A stretch of DNA of 64,000 bases. It comes from Maribacter forsetii DSM 18668. GTDB lineage: Bacteria; Bacteroidota; Bacteroidia; Flavobacteriales; Flavobacteriaceae. The stretch lies in assembly GCF_000744105.1 (NCBI RefSeq), contig NZ_JQLH01000001.1, positions 1,922,001 through 1,986,000 of the forward strand, in the 5' to 3' direction. The notes beneath the pieces were generated by a model. It searched no databases. It was not told the origin of the DNA and saw only the letters and a list, made by a program, of their open reading frames with translations. Both the position numbers and the translations under genes were made by a program. Numbering within the stretch: the first letter of the stretch is position 1; every line of letters begins with the position of its first letter. Of the stretch, positions 8,955-24,700 are shown piece by piece.

Positions 8955-9674
8955 ATGAAATCTACCAATCTATCTTTTATTAATTTTTCTTGGACCAAAA
9001 AAAATGCCCTTGTAACTATTCTTTTTATTTTATTGCTTAATCTAAGCAATGCACAGTCTGTAGGAATAAATACGTTAACTCCAGACCCTTCTGCAGCATT
9101 GGATATTCAGTCTACAACTGGAGGGCTTTTAATGCCAAGAATGACTTCTGCAGAAATGAATGCATTGGTCAATCCACCAGATGGACTTATGCTCTTTAAT
9201 ACTGATTTAGGTAATAGCATGATGTTCGTTCAGGGTACAGCTTTTGAGCTTTATAACCGTGTAACCACATCAGCAGTAACAATTTTATCTGGTCTTTCAC
9301 CTGCTGCTTGGCTATCTATTGATGATGTCGTACCAACTGACATTTTAGGTACAGATGCTTATCGTTTTCAAATGGATTTTACTGATGTTAATGAGGTTCG
9401 AGTTATTGCTAATGTATCTGGCCTTACGCTTACTACAAATGCATTAGATATAGCAATGCAATATTCTACCAATAATGGCACAACTTGGAGTTATTTAAAC
9501 AGTGCAACCTTTGGACCGGGCCTTTCTATTTCTGCAGACGGTCTAATTACCACGCCTTGGACTGCCATAGACGCAGGCGCACAACAAGATGTTCAATTAA
9601 GATTGGTAGGTACTACTGATGCCTTAGTTTCTTTTCAAGTTGGTTTCGGATTGATAATGCTCGAAATGAGATAA
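8955..9674 (+). CDS. Exported protein with GINTxxPdxsAALDI N-terminus
   Basis: The protein has 239 residues. A signal peptide ends near residue 33 (LLLNLSNA then QSVGIN). The mature N-terminus has the motif VGINTLTPDPSAALDIQST followed by GLLMPRMTSAEMNAL. I know this pattern from many exported flavobacterial proteins that resemble tail-fibre or adhesin tips. The remainder is a beta-rich domain with no cysteines in the mature part. No type IX C-terminal domain is visible. It stands 50 bp upstream of the giant adhesin gene on the same strand and is likely co-transcribed, so it may be part of the same surface structure. That role is inference from position. Confidence 0.75.
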   Translation: MKSTNLSFINFSWTKKNALVTILFILLLNLSNAQSVGINTLTPDPSAALDIQSTTGGLLMPRMTSAEMNALVNPPDGLMLFNTDLGNSMMFVQGTAFELYNRVTTSAVTILSGLSPAAWLSIDDVVPTDILGTDAYRFQMDFTDVNEVRVIANVSGLTLTTNALDIAMQYSTNNGTTWSYLNSATFGPGLSISADGLITTPWTAIDAGAQQDVQLRLVGTTDALVSFQVGFGLIMLEMR

Positions 9675-9724
9675 TTTTTGCATAGACACTCACAGCATTC
9701 TTCTTTCTAATACAATTTAAGATT

Positions 9725-12700
9725 ATGAAAAATTTCTACATAGTAGGTTTCCTTATTTTATTAACCCATTTGAGTCTAAGTGCTCAAGATGGTTTAAATA
9801 TTTCAGGTGCCGATGTTTCAATAACCGCTGGTGCAACTGTTCGTGTATTAAACGGAGATTTATATATTTCGGGAGATGCCGAGGTGAAAAATGAATCTGT
9901 ACTAAGCGTTGACGGTAATTGGTACAACAATAACACCACAGGTCAAGTTTTTACAACTGATTCAGAAGGGTTAGTTACATTAACAAAAACCACCGATGTT
10001 ACAAATATTGGAGGAACTACAACAACATTGTTCTATAACTTAACTTTAGAAGTTGACGAAGCTACACTAGAAGTTAATACAATAGTTGGAGGATCTATAT
10101 CAGGTAATAACTTAGGGATACTTGATTTAAAAAATGTAGAATTAAATTTAAATTCAAACAGCTTACAAATATCCAATTCTTTAATTGGAGCACTGATTAC
10201 TGATGAAGGTTATATAATTAGCGAAGACGTACTTAACCAGAGTAAGGTTTTATGGCAGACTTCAGCTACAGGTGGTAAATACACTGTACCTTTTGGTACA
10301 GTTTCTGGGGCTAAAATTCCATTAAGTATAGAAAGAGCATCTGGTGATTTAGGGGAGATAACGGTTTCTACTTACCCCACTGGCTTAAACATGATACCAT
10401 TTCCTTCCCAACCAGAAAATGTAACTAACATGTTAGACGAGTCTAGCAATAGCTTAGTAAATAGCTCTTTGAATAGGTTTTGGCAATTAGACAAAACAGG
10501 AGCAGGTACCGCCAACTTAACTCTTTCTTATTCAGAGGATGACATATTAGCTAATGGCGAGAACAACCTTTCAACATATAGATATGAAACAAGTACAAAT
10601 GTATGGGAGAAAAAAGGAGCTAGTAGTACTAGTCTTACCAATAATTCAGTCACAATCTTAGGTGTTAATCAATTTTCACCATGGACATTGTCTGCAAGTC
10701 CAGAAAACATTGATGGAGATGGTTTATCTAATGCCGAGGACGTTGATGATGACAATGATGGAATACCAGATGATATAGAAAATTTGTCATGTGCTGTTTT
10801 TTCGGAAGATTTCGGCACAGGCTCATATCCTGGTGGTGAATTACCCGCTGGCTATACTACCTATAATTATAGGGGAGATATAGCTGCATATGCAAATTTC
10901 CCTAATGCTTTAGAAGATGGAGATTATACGATTGCAAATTTTGCAAATCAACCAGAAGGTAGTTGGCAAGCAAATTTAGGCGATCACACTACAGGTTCTG
11001 GTTACATGATGGTTGTTAATGCGAGTTTTACTCCAGGAGATTTTTATAACAGAACGGTAACACTTTTACCAGATGCTACATATAAATTTACCGCTTGGTT
11101 GGTAAATGCGAATAGCGAGGGTAATGAAACTTTTTGTAATGGAGAATCAGGTGGTTATATTCTACCAAACGTAAAATATGAAATTAGAGATTTAGATAAT
11201 GGGGGTGCGGTAATTGCATCTTTTGATACAGGAGATATTCCAAGAACTGGAGAATGGCAAAATTACAATTTTGAATTTAATACAGGTACTGCTACTAATA
11301 TAGAAGTAGTTTTAATAAATAATAATACAGGTGGTTGTGGTAATGATTTAGCTTTAGATGATATTTCATTAGTACCTATTTCATTATCTGGTGGTGCTGT
11401 TGCGTGTGATTTTGATGGAGATGGTATACCAAATTCTCAAGATTTAGATTCTGATAACGATGGTATTTATGATATTATTGAAGCGGGCGGTACAGATGCC
11501 GATAATAACGGTGTTGCTGATAATTTAGACGATTTAGACAATGATGGTTTAGTTGATATTTATGATGGTAATTGTGTAACAACAAATTCAGGAACAATAA
11601 ATGCTGTAGCAGCATCTGTTCCTCAAGGTTCATTTTCTAATACGAATAATGCTTTAGGCGCTACTGGAACATCTGATACTAATGCTGCAGTTTCTTCTAT
11701 TGATGGAACTTCTAGAATAGTATTAGACTTAGGAACAGTAATTCCATCTGGTTCTAGTATAACCATATATATGGCGCATTCTTCTGGCGGTACTCAAAGT
11801 GGGCAAATACACCAAACAAATGCTAGTGGTAACACAATTGGGAGTAAAATAGCAGACTACTCGGTTAGTGGAAGTACCATAACCGCATATACAGAAACTA
11901 CAAATGCAGACACCCAATATATACAAATAACTGCATATTGGAATAGCGTAGAAGTCTACGGTATAGAAGTTGGTGGCGCTAGCACTACAAATTGTTCAGG
12001 AACGGCTTTAACACCTCCAGAAACCACACCAGGAACAAAAGATTTTTTAAATACAGATTCTGACGGTGATTTATGTACAGATGCCAAAGAAGCTGGTTTC
12101 ACAGATGCAGATAACGATGGTGAAGTAGATGGTACTGGGTATACAACGTACGGTAGCGTAGATGGTAGTGACGGGTATACGGGTACGACTGCTGAGGTTA
12201 CAGATAGCAATAATTCTGTTGCTTGTGGAGGTCCTGCTGGTCCTGATAATGATGGTGACACTGTGCTAGATTCTGAGGATTTAGATGATGATAACGATGG
12301 TATTTTAGATACAGAAGAACTATCCTTATGCACACAAACGCAAATAGAATGGTTTCATAATGATAGTGAAACCCCAAATGCAAGTACTGTTGGTACGACA
12401 GACCCAGGAGACTCTGATTATGCAACCTATGACAATCGTACGTTAATTAGTAGTCCGAATTTTAGTTCTGCTCCAAATATTTCTTTTGGATCTTTAAATG
12501 AAACAGGCAGCCAATATACTTATGTATTTGATAATGCAAACCAAAGTACGTTTGCAGCGGCAAAATCAGCAAATCATTATGTACAAGTTTCCTATACACC
12601 TGCTGTAGATATATGGACTACAGGAATCAATTTAGGCTTTTTTACTAGCTCTACTGGTCCAGAAGTGGATTACGGTAATTTTGATATGGCTCTTGAAATG

Positions 12701-15700
12701 GATACCAATGCTAGTTTTAGTAGTCCTACTATTAAAGTGCAAGATTTACATATAGATAATATGGTAGCTAATGGTTATTTACCATATAGTATATCCTCAA
12801 ATGATTATTTATCGGCAGGCACCACATACTATTTTAGATTTTACATGTACAATAACCAAAATGGTACAGGTAATACAAGGTTTGATGATGTATCTTTTTC
12901 TCATGCATTGGCTTGTGATACAGATCTAGATGGTGTACCAAATTATTTTGATTTAGACTCTGATAATGATGGTATTTATGATGCCGTAGAAGCCGGTCAT
13001 AATGCTGCACATACAAATGGAGAAGTTACCGGAAATGTAGGTCTTGATGGTGTTCCAGATGCTGTACAAGGTGGTGGAAATGAAGATTCCGGCACGGTTA
13101 ACTATACAATTGCAGATTCTGAGTCTACACCAGATACTATTCCAGATTATTTAGATTTAGATAGTGATGGCGACGGATTACCCGATAATGTTGAAGCACA
13201 AACTACTGCAGGTTATACACCTCAAAATGTAAATGATGCTGCTACATACGAAACAAATAAAGGGGTGAACTCGGCTTATTTAGGCGGAATCAATCCAGAA
13301 AATACAGATGGTACAGATACCCCAGATTATTTAGATTTAGATAGTGATAATGAAGGTAATGATGATACCACAGAAGCTGGACTTACATTAGCAGGTGCAG
13401 ATACAGATGAAGATGGTTTAGATGATAATACAGATGCAACAACAGGTTATTCTGATCCTAACGGTACTATTGATGATCCAACGACCTTACCTAATACTCA
13501 AAATACGGCTAATGCAGAAGTAGATTATAGAGATGAAGGTACAATTAACCCTTGTGGTTATGTAGATACTGATAATGATGGCGTGTTTGATGATTGTGAT
13601 CTAGATGATGATAATGATGGTATTTTAGATACAGATGAATGTAATGTACCTAATTATAACGATTCTTTTGAAATACCAGATTTAGTTAATGATACACCTG
13701 ATTTAACAGATAAACCAGATGGTGATGCTGATGGTGAAATAGATCTTTTTATAAACCAAACAACTATCGAAGGTTGGTCAGTAACCAATGGCGGAAGTTT
13801 TGATGTAATTTATGATTTATTTAATTCATCTGAAGGGTTTCAACATATTGATCTTTATGGATCTCCTACCGCAGCTAACATCCAAAAAACTTTTACTGGT
13901 TTTACTCCAGGTAGTAGTGTAGATTTTTCTTTGGATTTTAGTTCTGCAGAAGCTGCTTTTGAAGCAACGGTTTATGTTGATTATGGAGCAGGAAGAGTTT
14001 TATTAACAACCTTACAGCCAACTAGTGTCGCCTCTGCCAATGTAGGATCAGGAGCAGGAAGTAGAGTATCTACTGTAGTGTGGGATACATATGCAGTAGA
14101 ACTGACCCCAACAGGCTCAACAATTGTAATAGATATTGAATCTTCTGGATTGTTAGGTACAGGAACCACAGGTGTACTAATAGATAATGTAAAACTTAAA
14201 GAAGAATGCGAAGATTCTGATAATGATACCATTCCTAATAATCTTGATTTAGATAGTGACGGTGACGGTATTCCTGATAACATTGAAGGTCAGACTACAG
14301 CTGGTTATACACAACCGAATACAGATGATGCAGCTACTTACTTAACGAATAATGGGGTTAATAGTGCTTATTTAGGGGGAATTACTCCTGAAAACACCGA
14401 TGGTACAGATACGCCCGATTTCTTAGATTTAGATAGTGATAATGAAGGTGCTGATGATACTACTGAAGCTGGTTTAACATTGGCAAATGCCGATACAGAT
14501 AACGATGGGCTGGATGATAATACCGATGCTACAGCAGATTATTCTGACCCTAATGGTACAATAGATGATCCAACAACATTACCAAATACTCAAAACTCTG
14601 CAACCCCAGAAGTTGATTATAGAGAAGATCTTGCTGCTAACCCTTGCGGTACAGTAGATTCTGATAACGATGGTATTTTTGATGGTTGCGATTTAGATGA
14701 TGATAATGATGGTATTTTAGATGAAGATGAATGTCCGTCTGTTACCGGCTCTGTTGATTCAGGTAATAATACAACTAACTTAACAGGTTTTTATAAGGCA
14801 AATGGTAATAATATATTAGGGTTTACTATAAATCCTGAGTATGCCTCACAAGTGCTTTCATCAACTTCAGGTATACAAATACGATGGGATCAAGGAACAA
14901 CAGATGCCATTACAACAATAGACCTTATTTTAGATGCACCAACTTCAGGAACATTACAATCTGTTATTTTAGGTAATGGAGCAGAAGGTGTAACGGCAGG
15001 AACTCAAAATGCTAATAAAGAAATTACACTTACATGGAGTGGAGGTGGTTCAGGAATTTTAAATGACCCTTTAGATGAAGTTACAGGTAGAGATACTGGA
15101 GATGTTATCTTTTCAGGTGATATTATTGAAATTAATAATGGTACTTCTTATTCTCTGAGAGATACAGAGTGGAGTGTTGAGGTTGATATGACCAGTGTAA
15201 CAACTTTCCCAACAACAGTTGCGTTTTATGCAGATTCAAGTATAAATGGAGGTACAAATTATAATAGAGAAGGTTTTGCATTTACACCTGTTATTAATTG
15301 TCCAGATACAGATGAAGATGGAATTCCAAATTCATTAGATAATGATAGTGATGGCGATGGTTGTCCAGATGCTTTAGAAGGCGATGGTAGCTATACATAT
15401 GCAGATTTAGATTCAAATTTAAGATTAATCGCTGCTGTAGATGGTGATGGTATTCCTGCAGGTACATCGCAAGGTATAGGTACATCAGAAGATGATACAC
15501 TGCAAGCAGATGAATGTAGTCCATGTGATCCTTCACATCCTTCTTATGTGGATAGTGATGGAGATACCATTGGCGATTTTTGTGATTTAGATGATGATAA
15601 TGATGGTATTGCAGATACAGTCGAAGATGTTTGTGCTGCTTATACAGTTGTTAGACCTAGTGATTTAGGGTATACAGGTAATGAAGTTATCGCAAGTGCA

Positions 15701-18700
15701 GTACATGATGTAAGTAGCTTATTTGGTTTAAGTACAGGTTCGGTAATACTTACTCTTACAGATGCCTATGTAAACGCTACAGGTTCTTCTTGGAATACCT
15801 CAGGGTCTAACCCAGCTTCATCCATAGCTATTTCAGGAACAATACCATCAAGAATAAGAATTGACCATGGTTCAGGACTTACTTCAGTTGGAAGTAAAGA
15901 AGGTATTCGCTCTAATGGAGATAAATTTAATTTTACGGGAACTTTAAATACCGGATTTACTTCATACAATCAAGGCAATGAATATTATGTAGAAAGAGAT
16001 GCTACTTCAGCAAGTAATAATGCAGGTACAGAAATATGGGAATCGGAAGGGTATGCCTCTTTTGTAGAATATTTTACTTCAGATACAGCAAGCGTTGTAA
16101 TTTTTAGAATGTGCCCAGCTACGGATACCGACTTAGATGGTATTGCAGATCATTTAGATACAGATTCTGACAACGATAGTTGTGCAGATACTATTGAAGC
16201 AGGTCATTTAGATGCTAACAATGACGGAGAAGTAGATGGTTCAGGCTACGATGCAAATGGACAAGTAACTGGTGCCACAACAGCATATACAGGTACTACA
16301 ACTGGCGTAACAACTGCTGCAGAAACTACGATAGATACGGCACCTACAGATCAAGAAGAACGTGTAGGTGATGATGCCACATTTACAGTAGCAGCAACCG
16401 CTTTAGAAGCTTCAGCTTACCCAGCAGGTGTACCAACGTATGATGTTAATGCAGACTCTGGGTTACAATACCAATGGCAAGTGAGCACAAATTCTGGGTC
16501 TACTTTTACAGACATTCCAGGTGCTACTAATGCTAGTTTAGTAGTTTCAAATGTTACCTTAATAATGGATGGTAATATTTATAAGGTATTGGTCAATCAT
16601 GATAACAATGCGTGTCCAGAAGAATCTCAAGCTGTTCTTACTGTAATCAACAATATAGATGCAATAAATGACGATGCCGCACTTACGGCTGTAGAAGGTT
16701 TTACAGGAGTAACAGATGTTATAAATGTACTTGATAATGATGAATTAAACGGAGCAGTTTTAAACCCTGCAAGTGTTACAATTACTCCAGTTACCAACGG
16801 ACCTTTAACCGTTAATGGTGATGGATCTGTAGATGTTGCGAGTAATACAGGTACAGGGTCTTATACTGTAAATTATCAAATTTGTGATGCTGCAAACTCA
16901 GCAAATTGTGACATTGCTATAGTAACAGTAAATGTTGGAGTTAATAGTTTACCTACAGCTCAAGATGATGAGGTTTCAATTGCTCAAGACACAAGTAATA
17001 ATAGTATAGATGTTTTAGCAAATAATGAAAATGGTCCTGATTCCTTTGGTGGTGATGGTCCAAATGCAGGGTCAATTACACTTCCTAGTACAACAACAAC
17101 TAACGGAGGTACTGTTTCTGTAGATGATAATGGAACTCCTCTTGATCCAACCGATGATACAGTATTGTATACTCCAGCAGCAAGTTATAGTGGAGCTGAT
17201 TCGTTTACTTATACTATTACCGATGCAAATGCCGATACATCTACAGCCACTGTAAATGTAACCGTAGTACCAACACCGGTAATTACAATAGATGTAGTTG
17301 CGGTGGACGATATTATCAATGCTACCGAAGACGATAGTCCAGTAACTATCTCAGGTACAACAACGGATGTAGAAGATGGACAGATTGCAACAGTAATCTT
17401 AAACGGAATTACCTATTCTCCTATAGTAACAGGAAATGCGTGGACCTTCGATATTACAGCGACTGAAGCTCAAGCTTTGGATGCTACGGAAACTATTACT
17501 GCAGATGTAGAAAATAGTTTAGGTACTTCTGCTGTTCAGGCAACGAGGGATATTCAACACAATACTACATTGCCAGTACCAGTTCTAGAGATAGATGACA
17601 TCACATCGGATAACATATTAAACGCAGCAGAAGCTGGTGCCGATGTTGCCGTAACGGGAACAGTAAGTGGAGATTTCAATGATGGAGACACCGTTACTTT
17701 AACAGTAGACGGTACAGATTATACAGGAACTGTAGATGCAGCTGGAGATTATAGTATCGATATACCAGGAAGCAAGTTAGCTGCCGATGCAGATACTACA
17801 GTAGACGGTAGTGTAACCACTACGGATACTGCAGGGAATTCAGCAAGTGCTACGGATACACAACTGTATTCAGTAGATACCACATTGCCAGTACCAGTTC
17901 TAGAAATAGATGACATCACATCGGATAACATATTAAACGCAGCAGAAGCTGGTGCTGATGTTGCCGTAACAGGAACAGTAAGTGGAGATTTCAATGACGG
18001 AGATACCGTTACCTTAACAGTAGATGGTACCGATTATACAGGTACTATCGATGCAGCTGGAGATTATAGTATTGATGTACCAGGAAGCAAATTGGCTGCC
18101 GATACAGATACTACTGTTGATGGTAGTGTAACGACAACCGATACTGCAGGGAATTCAGCAAGTGCTACGGATACACAACTGTATTCAGTAGATACTGCTG
18201 CTCCAACTATTGCAGTAAATGTAGTTGCTGGTGATGATATCATCAACGCAACGGAAGATGATAGTCCTGTGACTATTTCTGGTACAACAACCAATGTAGA
18301 AGATGGACAGACGGTAACCGTAACCTTAAATGGAGAAACCTATACAGCTACTGTTTCAGGAAATACTTGGACGCTAGATGTGCCTGTAGTAGATATACAA
18401 GCCTTGGATCCTACAGAAACTATCACTGCAGATGTAAGCGACCTTGGAGGTAATCCTGCAACACAGGCAACTCGTGATATTCAATACGATGCTACATTGC
18501 CAGTACCAGTTCTAGAGATAGACGACATCACCGCAGATAACATCCTGAACGCAGTAGAAGCTGGTGCCGATGTTGCCGTAACAGGAACAGTAAGTGGAGA
18601 TTTCAATGACGGAGACACCGTTACTTTAACAGTAGATGGTACAGATTATACCGGAACTGTTGATGCAGCTGGAGATTATAGTATCGATGTACCAGGAAGC

Positions 18701-21700
18701 AAACTGGCTGCCGATGCAGATACTACAGTAGACGGTAGTGTAACCACAACCGATACCGCTGGTAACTCAGCAAGTGCTATAGATACACAAGTGTATTCAG
18801 TAGATGTCACATTGCCTGTACCAGTTCTAGAGATAGACGACATCACAGCAGACAATATCCTAAACGCAGCGGAAGCTGGTGCCGATGTTGCCGTAACAGG
18901 AACAGTAAGTGGAGATTTTATTACAGGTGATACCGTTACTTTAACAGTAGATGGTACTGATTATACGGGAACTGTTGATGCACTGGGTGCATACAGTATC
19001 GATGTACCAGGAAGCAAGTTAGCTGCCGATACAGATACAACTGTTGATGGTAGTGTAACGACAACCGATACCGCTGGTAACTCAGCAAGTGCTACGGATA
19101 CACAACTGTATTCAGTAGATGTCACATTGCCAATACCAGTCTTGGATATAGACGATATCACGGCAGATAACATTCTGAACGCAGCAGAAGCTGGTGCCGA
19201 TGTTGCCGTAACGGGAACAGTTTCGGGTGACTTCAATAACGGAGACACCGTTACTTTAACAGTAGATGGTACCGATTATACAGGAACTGTAGACGCTTTA
19301 GGTGCATACAGTATCGATGTACCAGGAAGCAAGTTAGCTGCCGATGCAGATACTACAGTAGACGGTAGTGTAACCACAACCGATACTGCTGGAAACTCAG
19401 CAAGTGCTACAGATACGCAAGTGTATTCAGTAGACACCACATTGCCTATTCCAGTCTTAGAAATAGATGACATCACAGCCGACAACATTCTTAACGCAGC
19501 AGAAGCTGGTGCCGATGTTGCCGTAACAGGAACTGTTTCGGGTGACTTCAATGACGGAGATACCGTTACTTTAACAGTAGATGGTACAGATTATACAGGA
19601 ACTGTAGATGCTTTAGGAGCATACAGTATCGATGTGCCAGGAAGCAAGTTAGCTGCCGATGCAGATACCACTGTTGATGGTAGTGTAACGACAACCGATA
19701 TTGCCGGAAACTCTGCAAGTGCTACGGATACACAACTGTATTCTGTAGATACTACATTGCCTATTCCAGTCTTGGATATAGACGATATCACAGCGGATAA
19801 TATCCTAAATGCAGCAGAAGCTGGTGCCGATGTTGCCGTAACAGGAACAGTAAGTGGTGACTTCAATGACGGAGATACCGTTACTTTAACAGTAGATGGT
19901 ACAGATTATACAGGAACTGTAGATGCTTTAGGAGCATACAGTATCGATGTGCCAGGAAGTAAATTAGCTGCAGATGCAGATACAACTGTTGATGGTAGTG
20001 TTACTACTACAGACACCGCTGGGAATTCTGCAAATGCTACGGATACACAACTGTACTCTGTAGATACCACTGCTCCTATTCCAGTCTTGGAAATAGATGA
20101 TATAACAGCAGATAACATCCTTAACGCAGCAGAAGCTGGTGCCGATGTTGCCGTAACAGGAACTGTTTCTGGTGACTTCAATGACGGAGATACCGTTACT
20201 TTAACAGTAGATGGTACAGATTATACAGGAACTGTAGATGCTTTAGGAGCATACAGTATCGATGTGCCAGGAAGCAAGTTAGCTGCCGATGCAGATACCA
20301 CTGTTGATGGTAGTGTAACGACAACCGATATTGCCGGAAACTCTGCAAGTGCTACGGATACACAATTATATTCAGTAGATACTACATTGCCAGTTCCAAT
20401 CTTAGAAATTGACGATATCACCGCAGACAACATTCTGAACGCAACGGAAGCTGGTGCAGATGTTGCCGTAACGGGAACGGTAAGTGGAGATTTCAATGAT
20501 GGAGATACCGTTACTTTAACAGTAGATGGTACCGATTATACAGGAACTGTAGACGCTTTAGGTGCATACAGTATCGATGTACCAGGAAGCAAGTTAGCTG
20601 CCGATGCAGATACTACAGTTGACGGAAGTGTAATCACAACCGATACTGCCGGAAACTCTGCAAGTGCTACGGATACACAACTGTATTCAGTAGACACCAC
20701 TGCTCCTATTCCAGTCTTGGATATAGACGATATAACAGCGGATAATATCCTAAATGCAGCAGAAGCTGGTGCCGATGTTGCCGTAACAGGAACCGTTTCC
20801 GGTGATTTCAACACAGGCGACACTGTTACTTTAACAGTAGATGGTACCGATTATACAGGAACTGTAGATGCACTGGGAGCATACAGTATCGATGTGCCTG
20901 GTAGCAAATTAGCTGCCGATGGAGATACTACAGTAGATGGTAGTGTAACGACAACCGATACTGCCGGAAACTCAGCAAGTGCTACGGATACGCAATTATA
21001 TTCAGTAGATACAACATTGCCAGTTCCAGTCTTGGATATCGACGATATCACAGCGGACAACATTCTGAACGCAGCGGAAGCTGGTGCCGATGTTGCCGTA
21101 ACAGGAACAGTAAGTGGAGATTTTATTACAGGTGATACCGTTACTTTAACAGTAGATGGTACCGATTATACAGGAACTGTAGACGTAGGAGGTGCCTATA
21201 GTATCGATGTACCTGGTAGCAAATTAGCAGCCGATGCAGATACTACAGTAGATGGTAGTGTAACCACTACGGATACTGCAGGTAACTCAGCAAGTGCTAT
21301 AGATACACAAGTGTATTCAGTAGATACTGCTGCTCCAACTATTGCAGTAAATGTAGTTGCTGGTGATGATATCATCAACGCAACGGAAGATGATAGTCCT
21401 GTGACTATTTCGGGTACTACCACTAATGTTGAAGATGGACAAGTAGTAACGGTAACCTTAAATGGAGAAACCTATACAGCTACTGTTTCAGGAAATACCT
21501 GGACACTAGATGTGCCTATAGTAGATATACAAGCATTGGATCCTACTGAAACTATCACTGCAGATGTAAGCGACCTTGGAGGGAACCCTGCAACTCAGGC
21601 AACTCGCGATATTCAATATGATGCTACATTGCCAGTTTCAGTCTTAGAGATAGATGACATCACAGCGGATAACATATTAAACGCAGCAGAAGCTGGTGCA

Positions 21701-24700
21701 GATGTTGCCGTAACGGGAACAGTAAGTGGAGATTTCAATGACGGAGATACGGTTACTTTAACAGTAGATGGTACCGATTATACCGGAACTGTAGACGCTT
21801 TAGGAGCATACAGTATCGATGTACCGGGAAGCAAACTGGCTGCCGATACAGATACTACTGTTGACGGTAGTGTAACCACAACCGATACTGCAGGTAACTC
21901 TGCAAGTGCTACGGATGCACAATTATATTCAGTAGATACAACATTGCCAGTACCAGTTCTAGAGATAGACGACATCACCGCAGATAACATCCTTAACGCA
22001 GCAGAAGCTGGTGCCGATGTTGCCGTAACAGGAACAGTAAGTGGAGATTTCAATGACGGAGACACCGTTACTTTAACCGTAGACGGTACAGATTATACAG
22101 GAACTGTTGATGCACTGGGTGCATACAGTATCGATATACCAGGAAGCAAATTAGCTGCCGATGCAGATACAACAGTAGATGGTAGTGTAACCACTACGGA
22201 TACTGCAGGGAATTCAGCAAGTGCTATAGATACACAAGTGTATTCATTAGATACCACATTGCCAGTACCAGTTCTAGAGATAGATGACATCACATCGGAT
22301 AACATATTAAACGCAGCAGAAGCTGGTGCCGATGTTGCCGTAACGGGAACAGTAAGTGGAGATTTCAATGATGGAGACACCGTTACTTTAACAGTAGACG
22401 GTACAGATTATACAGGAACTGTAGATGCAGCTGGAGATTATAGTATCGATATACCAGGAAGCAAGTTAGCTGCCGATGCAGATACTACAGTAGACGGTAG
22501 TGTAACCACTACGGATACTGCAGGGAATTCAGCAAGTGCTACGGATACACAACTGTATTCAGTAGATACCACATTGCCAGTACCAGTTCTAGAAATAGAT
22601 GACATCACATCGGATAACATATTAAACGCAGCAGAAGCTGGTGCTGATGTTGCCGTAACAGGAACAGTAAGTGGAGATTTCAATGACGGAGATACCGTTA
22701 CCTTAACAGTAGATGGTACCGATTATACAGGTACTATCGATGCAGCTGGAGATTATAGTATTGATGTACCAGGAAGCAAATTGGCTGCCGATACAGATAC
22801 TACTGTTGATGGTAGTGTAACGACAACCGATACTGCAGGGAATTCAGCAAGTGCTACGGATACACAACTGTATTCAGTAGATACTGCTGCTCCAACTATT
22901 GCAGTAAATGTAGTTGCTGGTGATGATATCATCAACGCAACGGAAGATGATAGTCCTGTGACTATTTCTGGTACAACAACCAATGTAGAAGATGGACAGA
23001 CGGTAACCGTAACCTTAAATGGAGAAACCTATACAGCTACTGTTTCAGGAAATACTTGGACGCTAGATGTGCCTGTAGTAGATATACAAGCCTTGGATCC
23101 TACAGAAACTATCACTGCAGATGTAAGCGACCTTGGAGGTAATCCTGCAACACAGGCAACTCGTGATATTCAATACGATGCTACATTGCCAGTACCAGTT
23201 CTAGAGATAGACGATATCACAGCAGATAACATTCTTAACGCAGCAGAAGCTGGTGCCGATGTTGCCGTAACGGGAACTGTTTCGGGTGACTTCAATGACG
23301 GAGACACCGTTACTTTAACCGTAGACGGTACAGATTATACAGGAACTGTTGATGCACTGGGTGCATACAGTATCGATGTACCAGGAAGCAAGTTAGCTGC
23401 CGATGCAGATACAACAGTCGATGGTAGTGTAACCACTACGGATACTGCAGGTAATACAGGAACAGCAACGGATACACAACTGTATTCAGTAGACACCACT
23501 GCTCCTATTCCAGTCTTAGAAATAGATGATATCACAGCAGATAACATATTAAACGCAGCAGAAGCAGGTGCCGATGTTGCCGTAACAGGAACTGTTTCGG
23601 GTGACTTCAATGACGGAGACACCGTTACTTTAACGGTAGACGGTACAGATTATACAGGAACTGTAGATGCACTGGGTGCATACAGTATCGATGTGCCAGG
23701 TAGCAAGTTAGCTGCCGATGCAGATACTACGGTAGATGGTAGTGTAACCACAACCGATACCGCTGGTAACTCAGCAAGTGCTACGGATACACAATTATAT
23801 TCAGCAGATACAACATTGCCAGTACCAATCTTAGAAATAGACGATATCACAGCAGATAACATCCTAAACGCAGCGGAAGCTGGTGCCGATGTTGCCGTAA
23901 CAGGAACAGTAAGTGGAGATTTCAATGACGGAGATACCGTTACTTTAACAGTAGATGGTACAAATTATACAGGAACTGTTGATGCAGCTGGAGATTATAG
24001 TATCGATGTGCCAGGTAGCAAGTTAGCTGCCGATACAGATACTACGGTAGACGGAAGTGTAACCACTACGGATACTGCAGGGAATTCAGGAACAGCAACG
24101 GATACACAAGTGTACTCTGTGAATACTACCGCTCCTGCAATCGTAATCAATGTAGTAGCTGTAGATGATATTATCAACGCAACGGAAGACGATAGTCCGG
24201 TCACTATTTCGGGTACTACCACTAATGTTGAAGATGGACAAGTAGTAACGGTAACCTTAAATGGAGAAACCTATACAGCTACTGTTTCAGGAAATACCTG
24301 GACGCTAGATGTGCCTGTAGTAGATATACAAGCATTGGATCCTACTGAAACTATCACTGCAGATGTAAGCGACCTTGGAGGTAATCCAGCGGTACAAGCA
24401 ACTCGTGATATTCAATATGATGCCACATTGCCAGTACCAGTTTTAGAAATAGATGACATCACAGCGGATAACATATTAAACGCAGCAGAAGCTGGTGCAG
24501 ATGTTGCCGTAACAGGAACAGTAAGTGGAGATTTCAATGACGGAGACACCATTACTTTAACAGTTGAAGGTACAGATTATACCGGAACTGTAGATGCACT
24601 GGGTGCATACAGTATTGATGTGCCAGGAAGCAAATTAGCTGCCGATACAGATACCACAGTAGACGGTAGTGTAACCACTACGGATACTGCAGGTAATACA

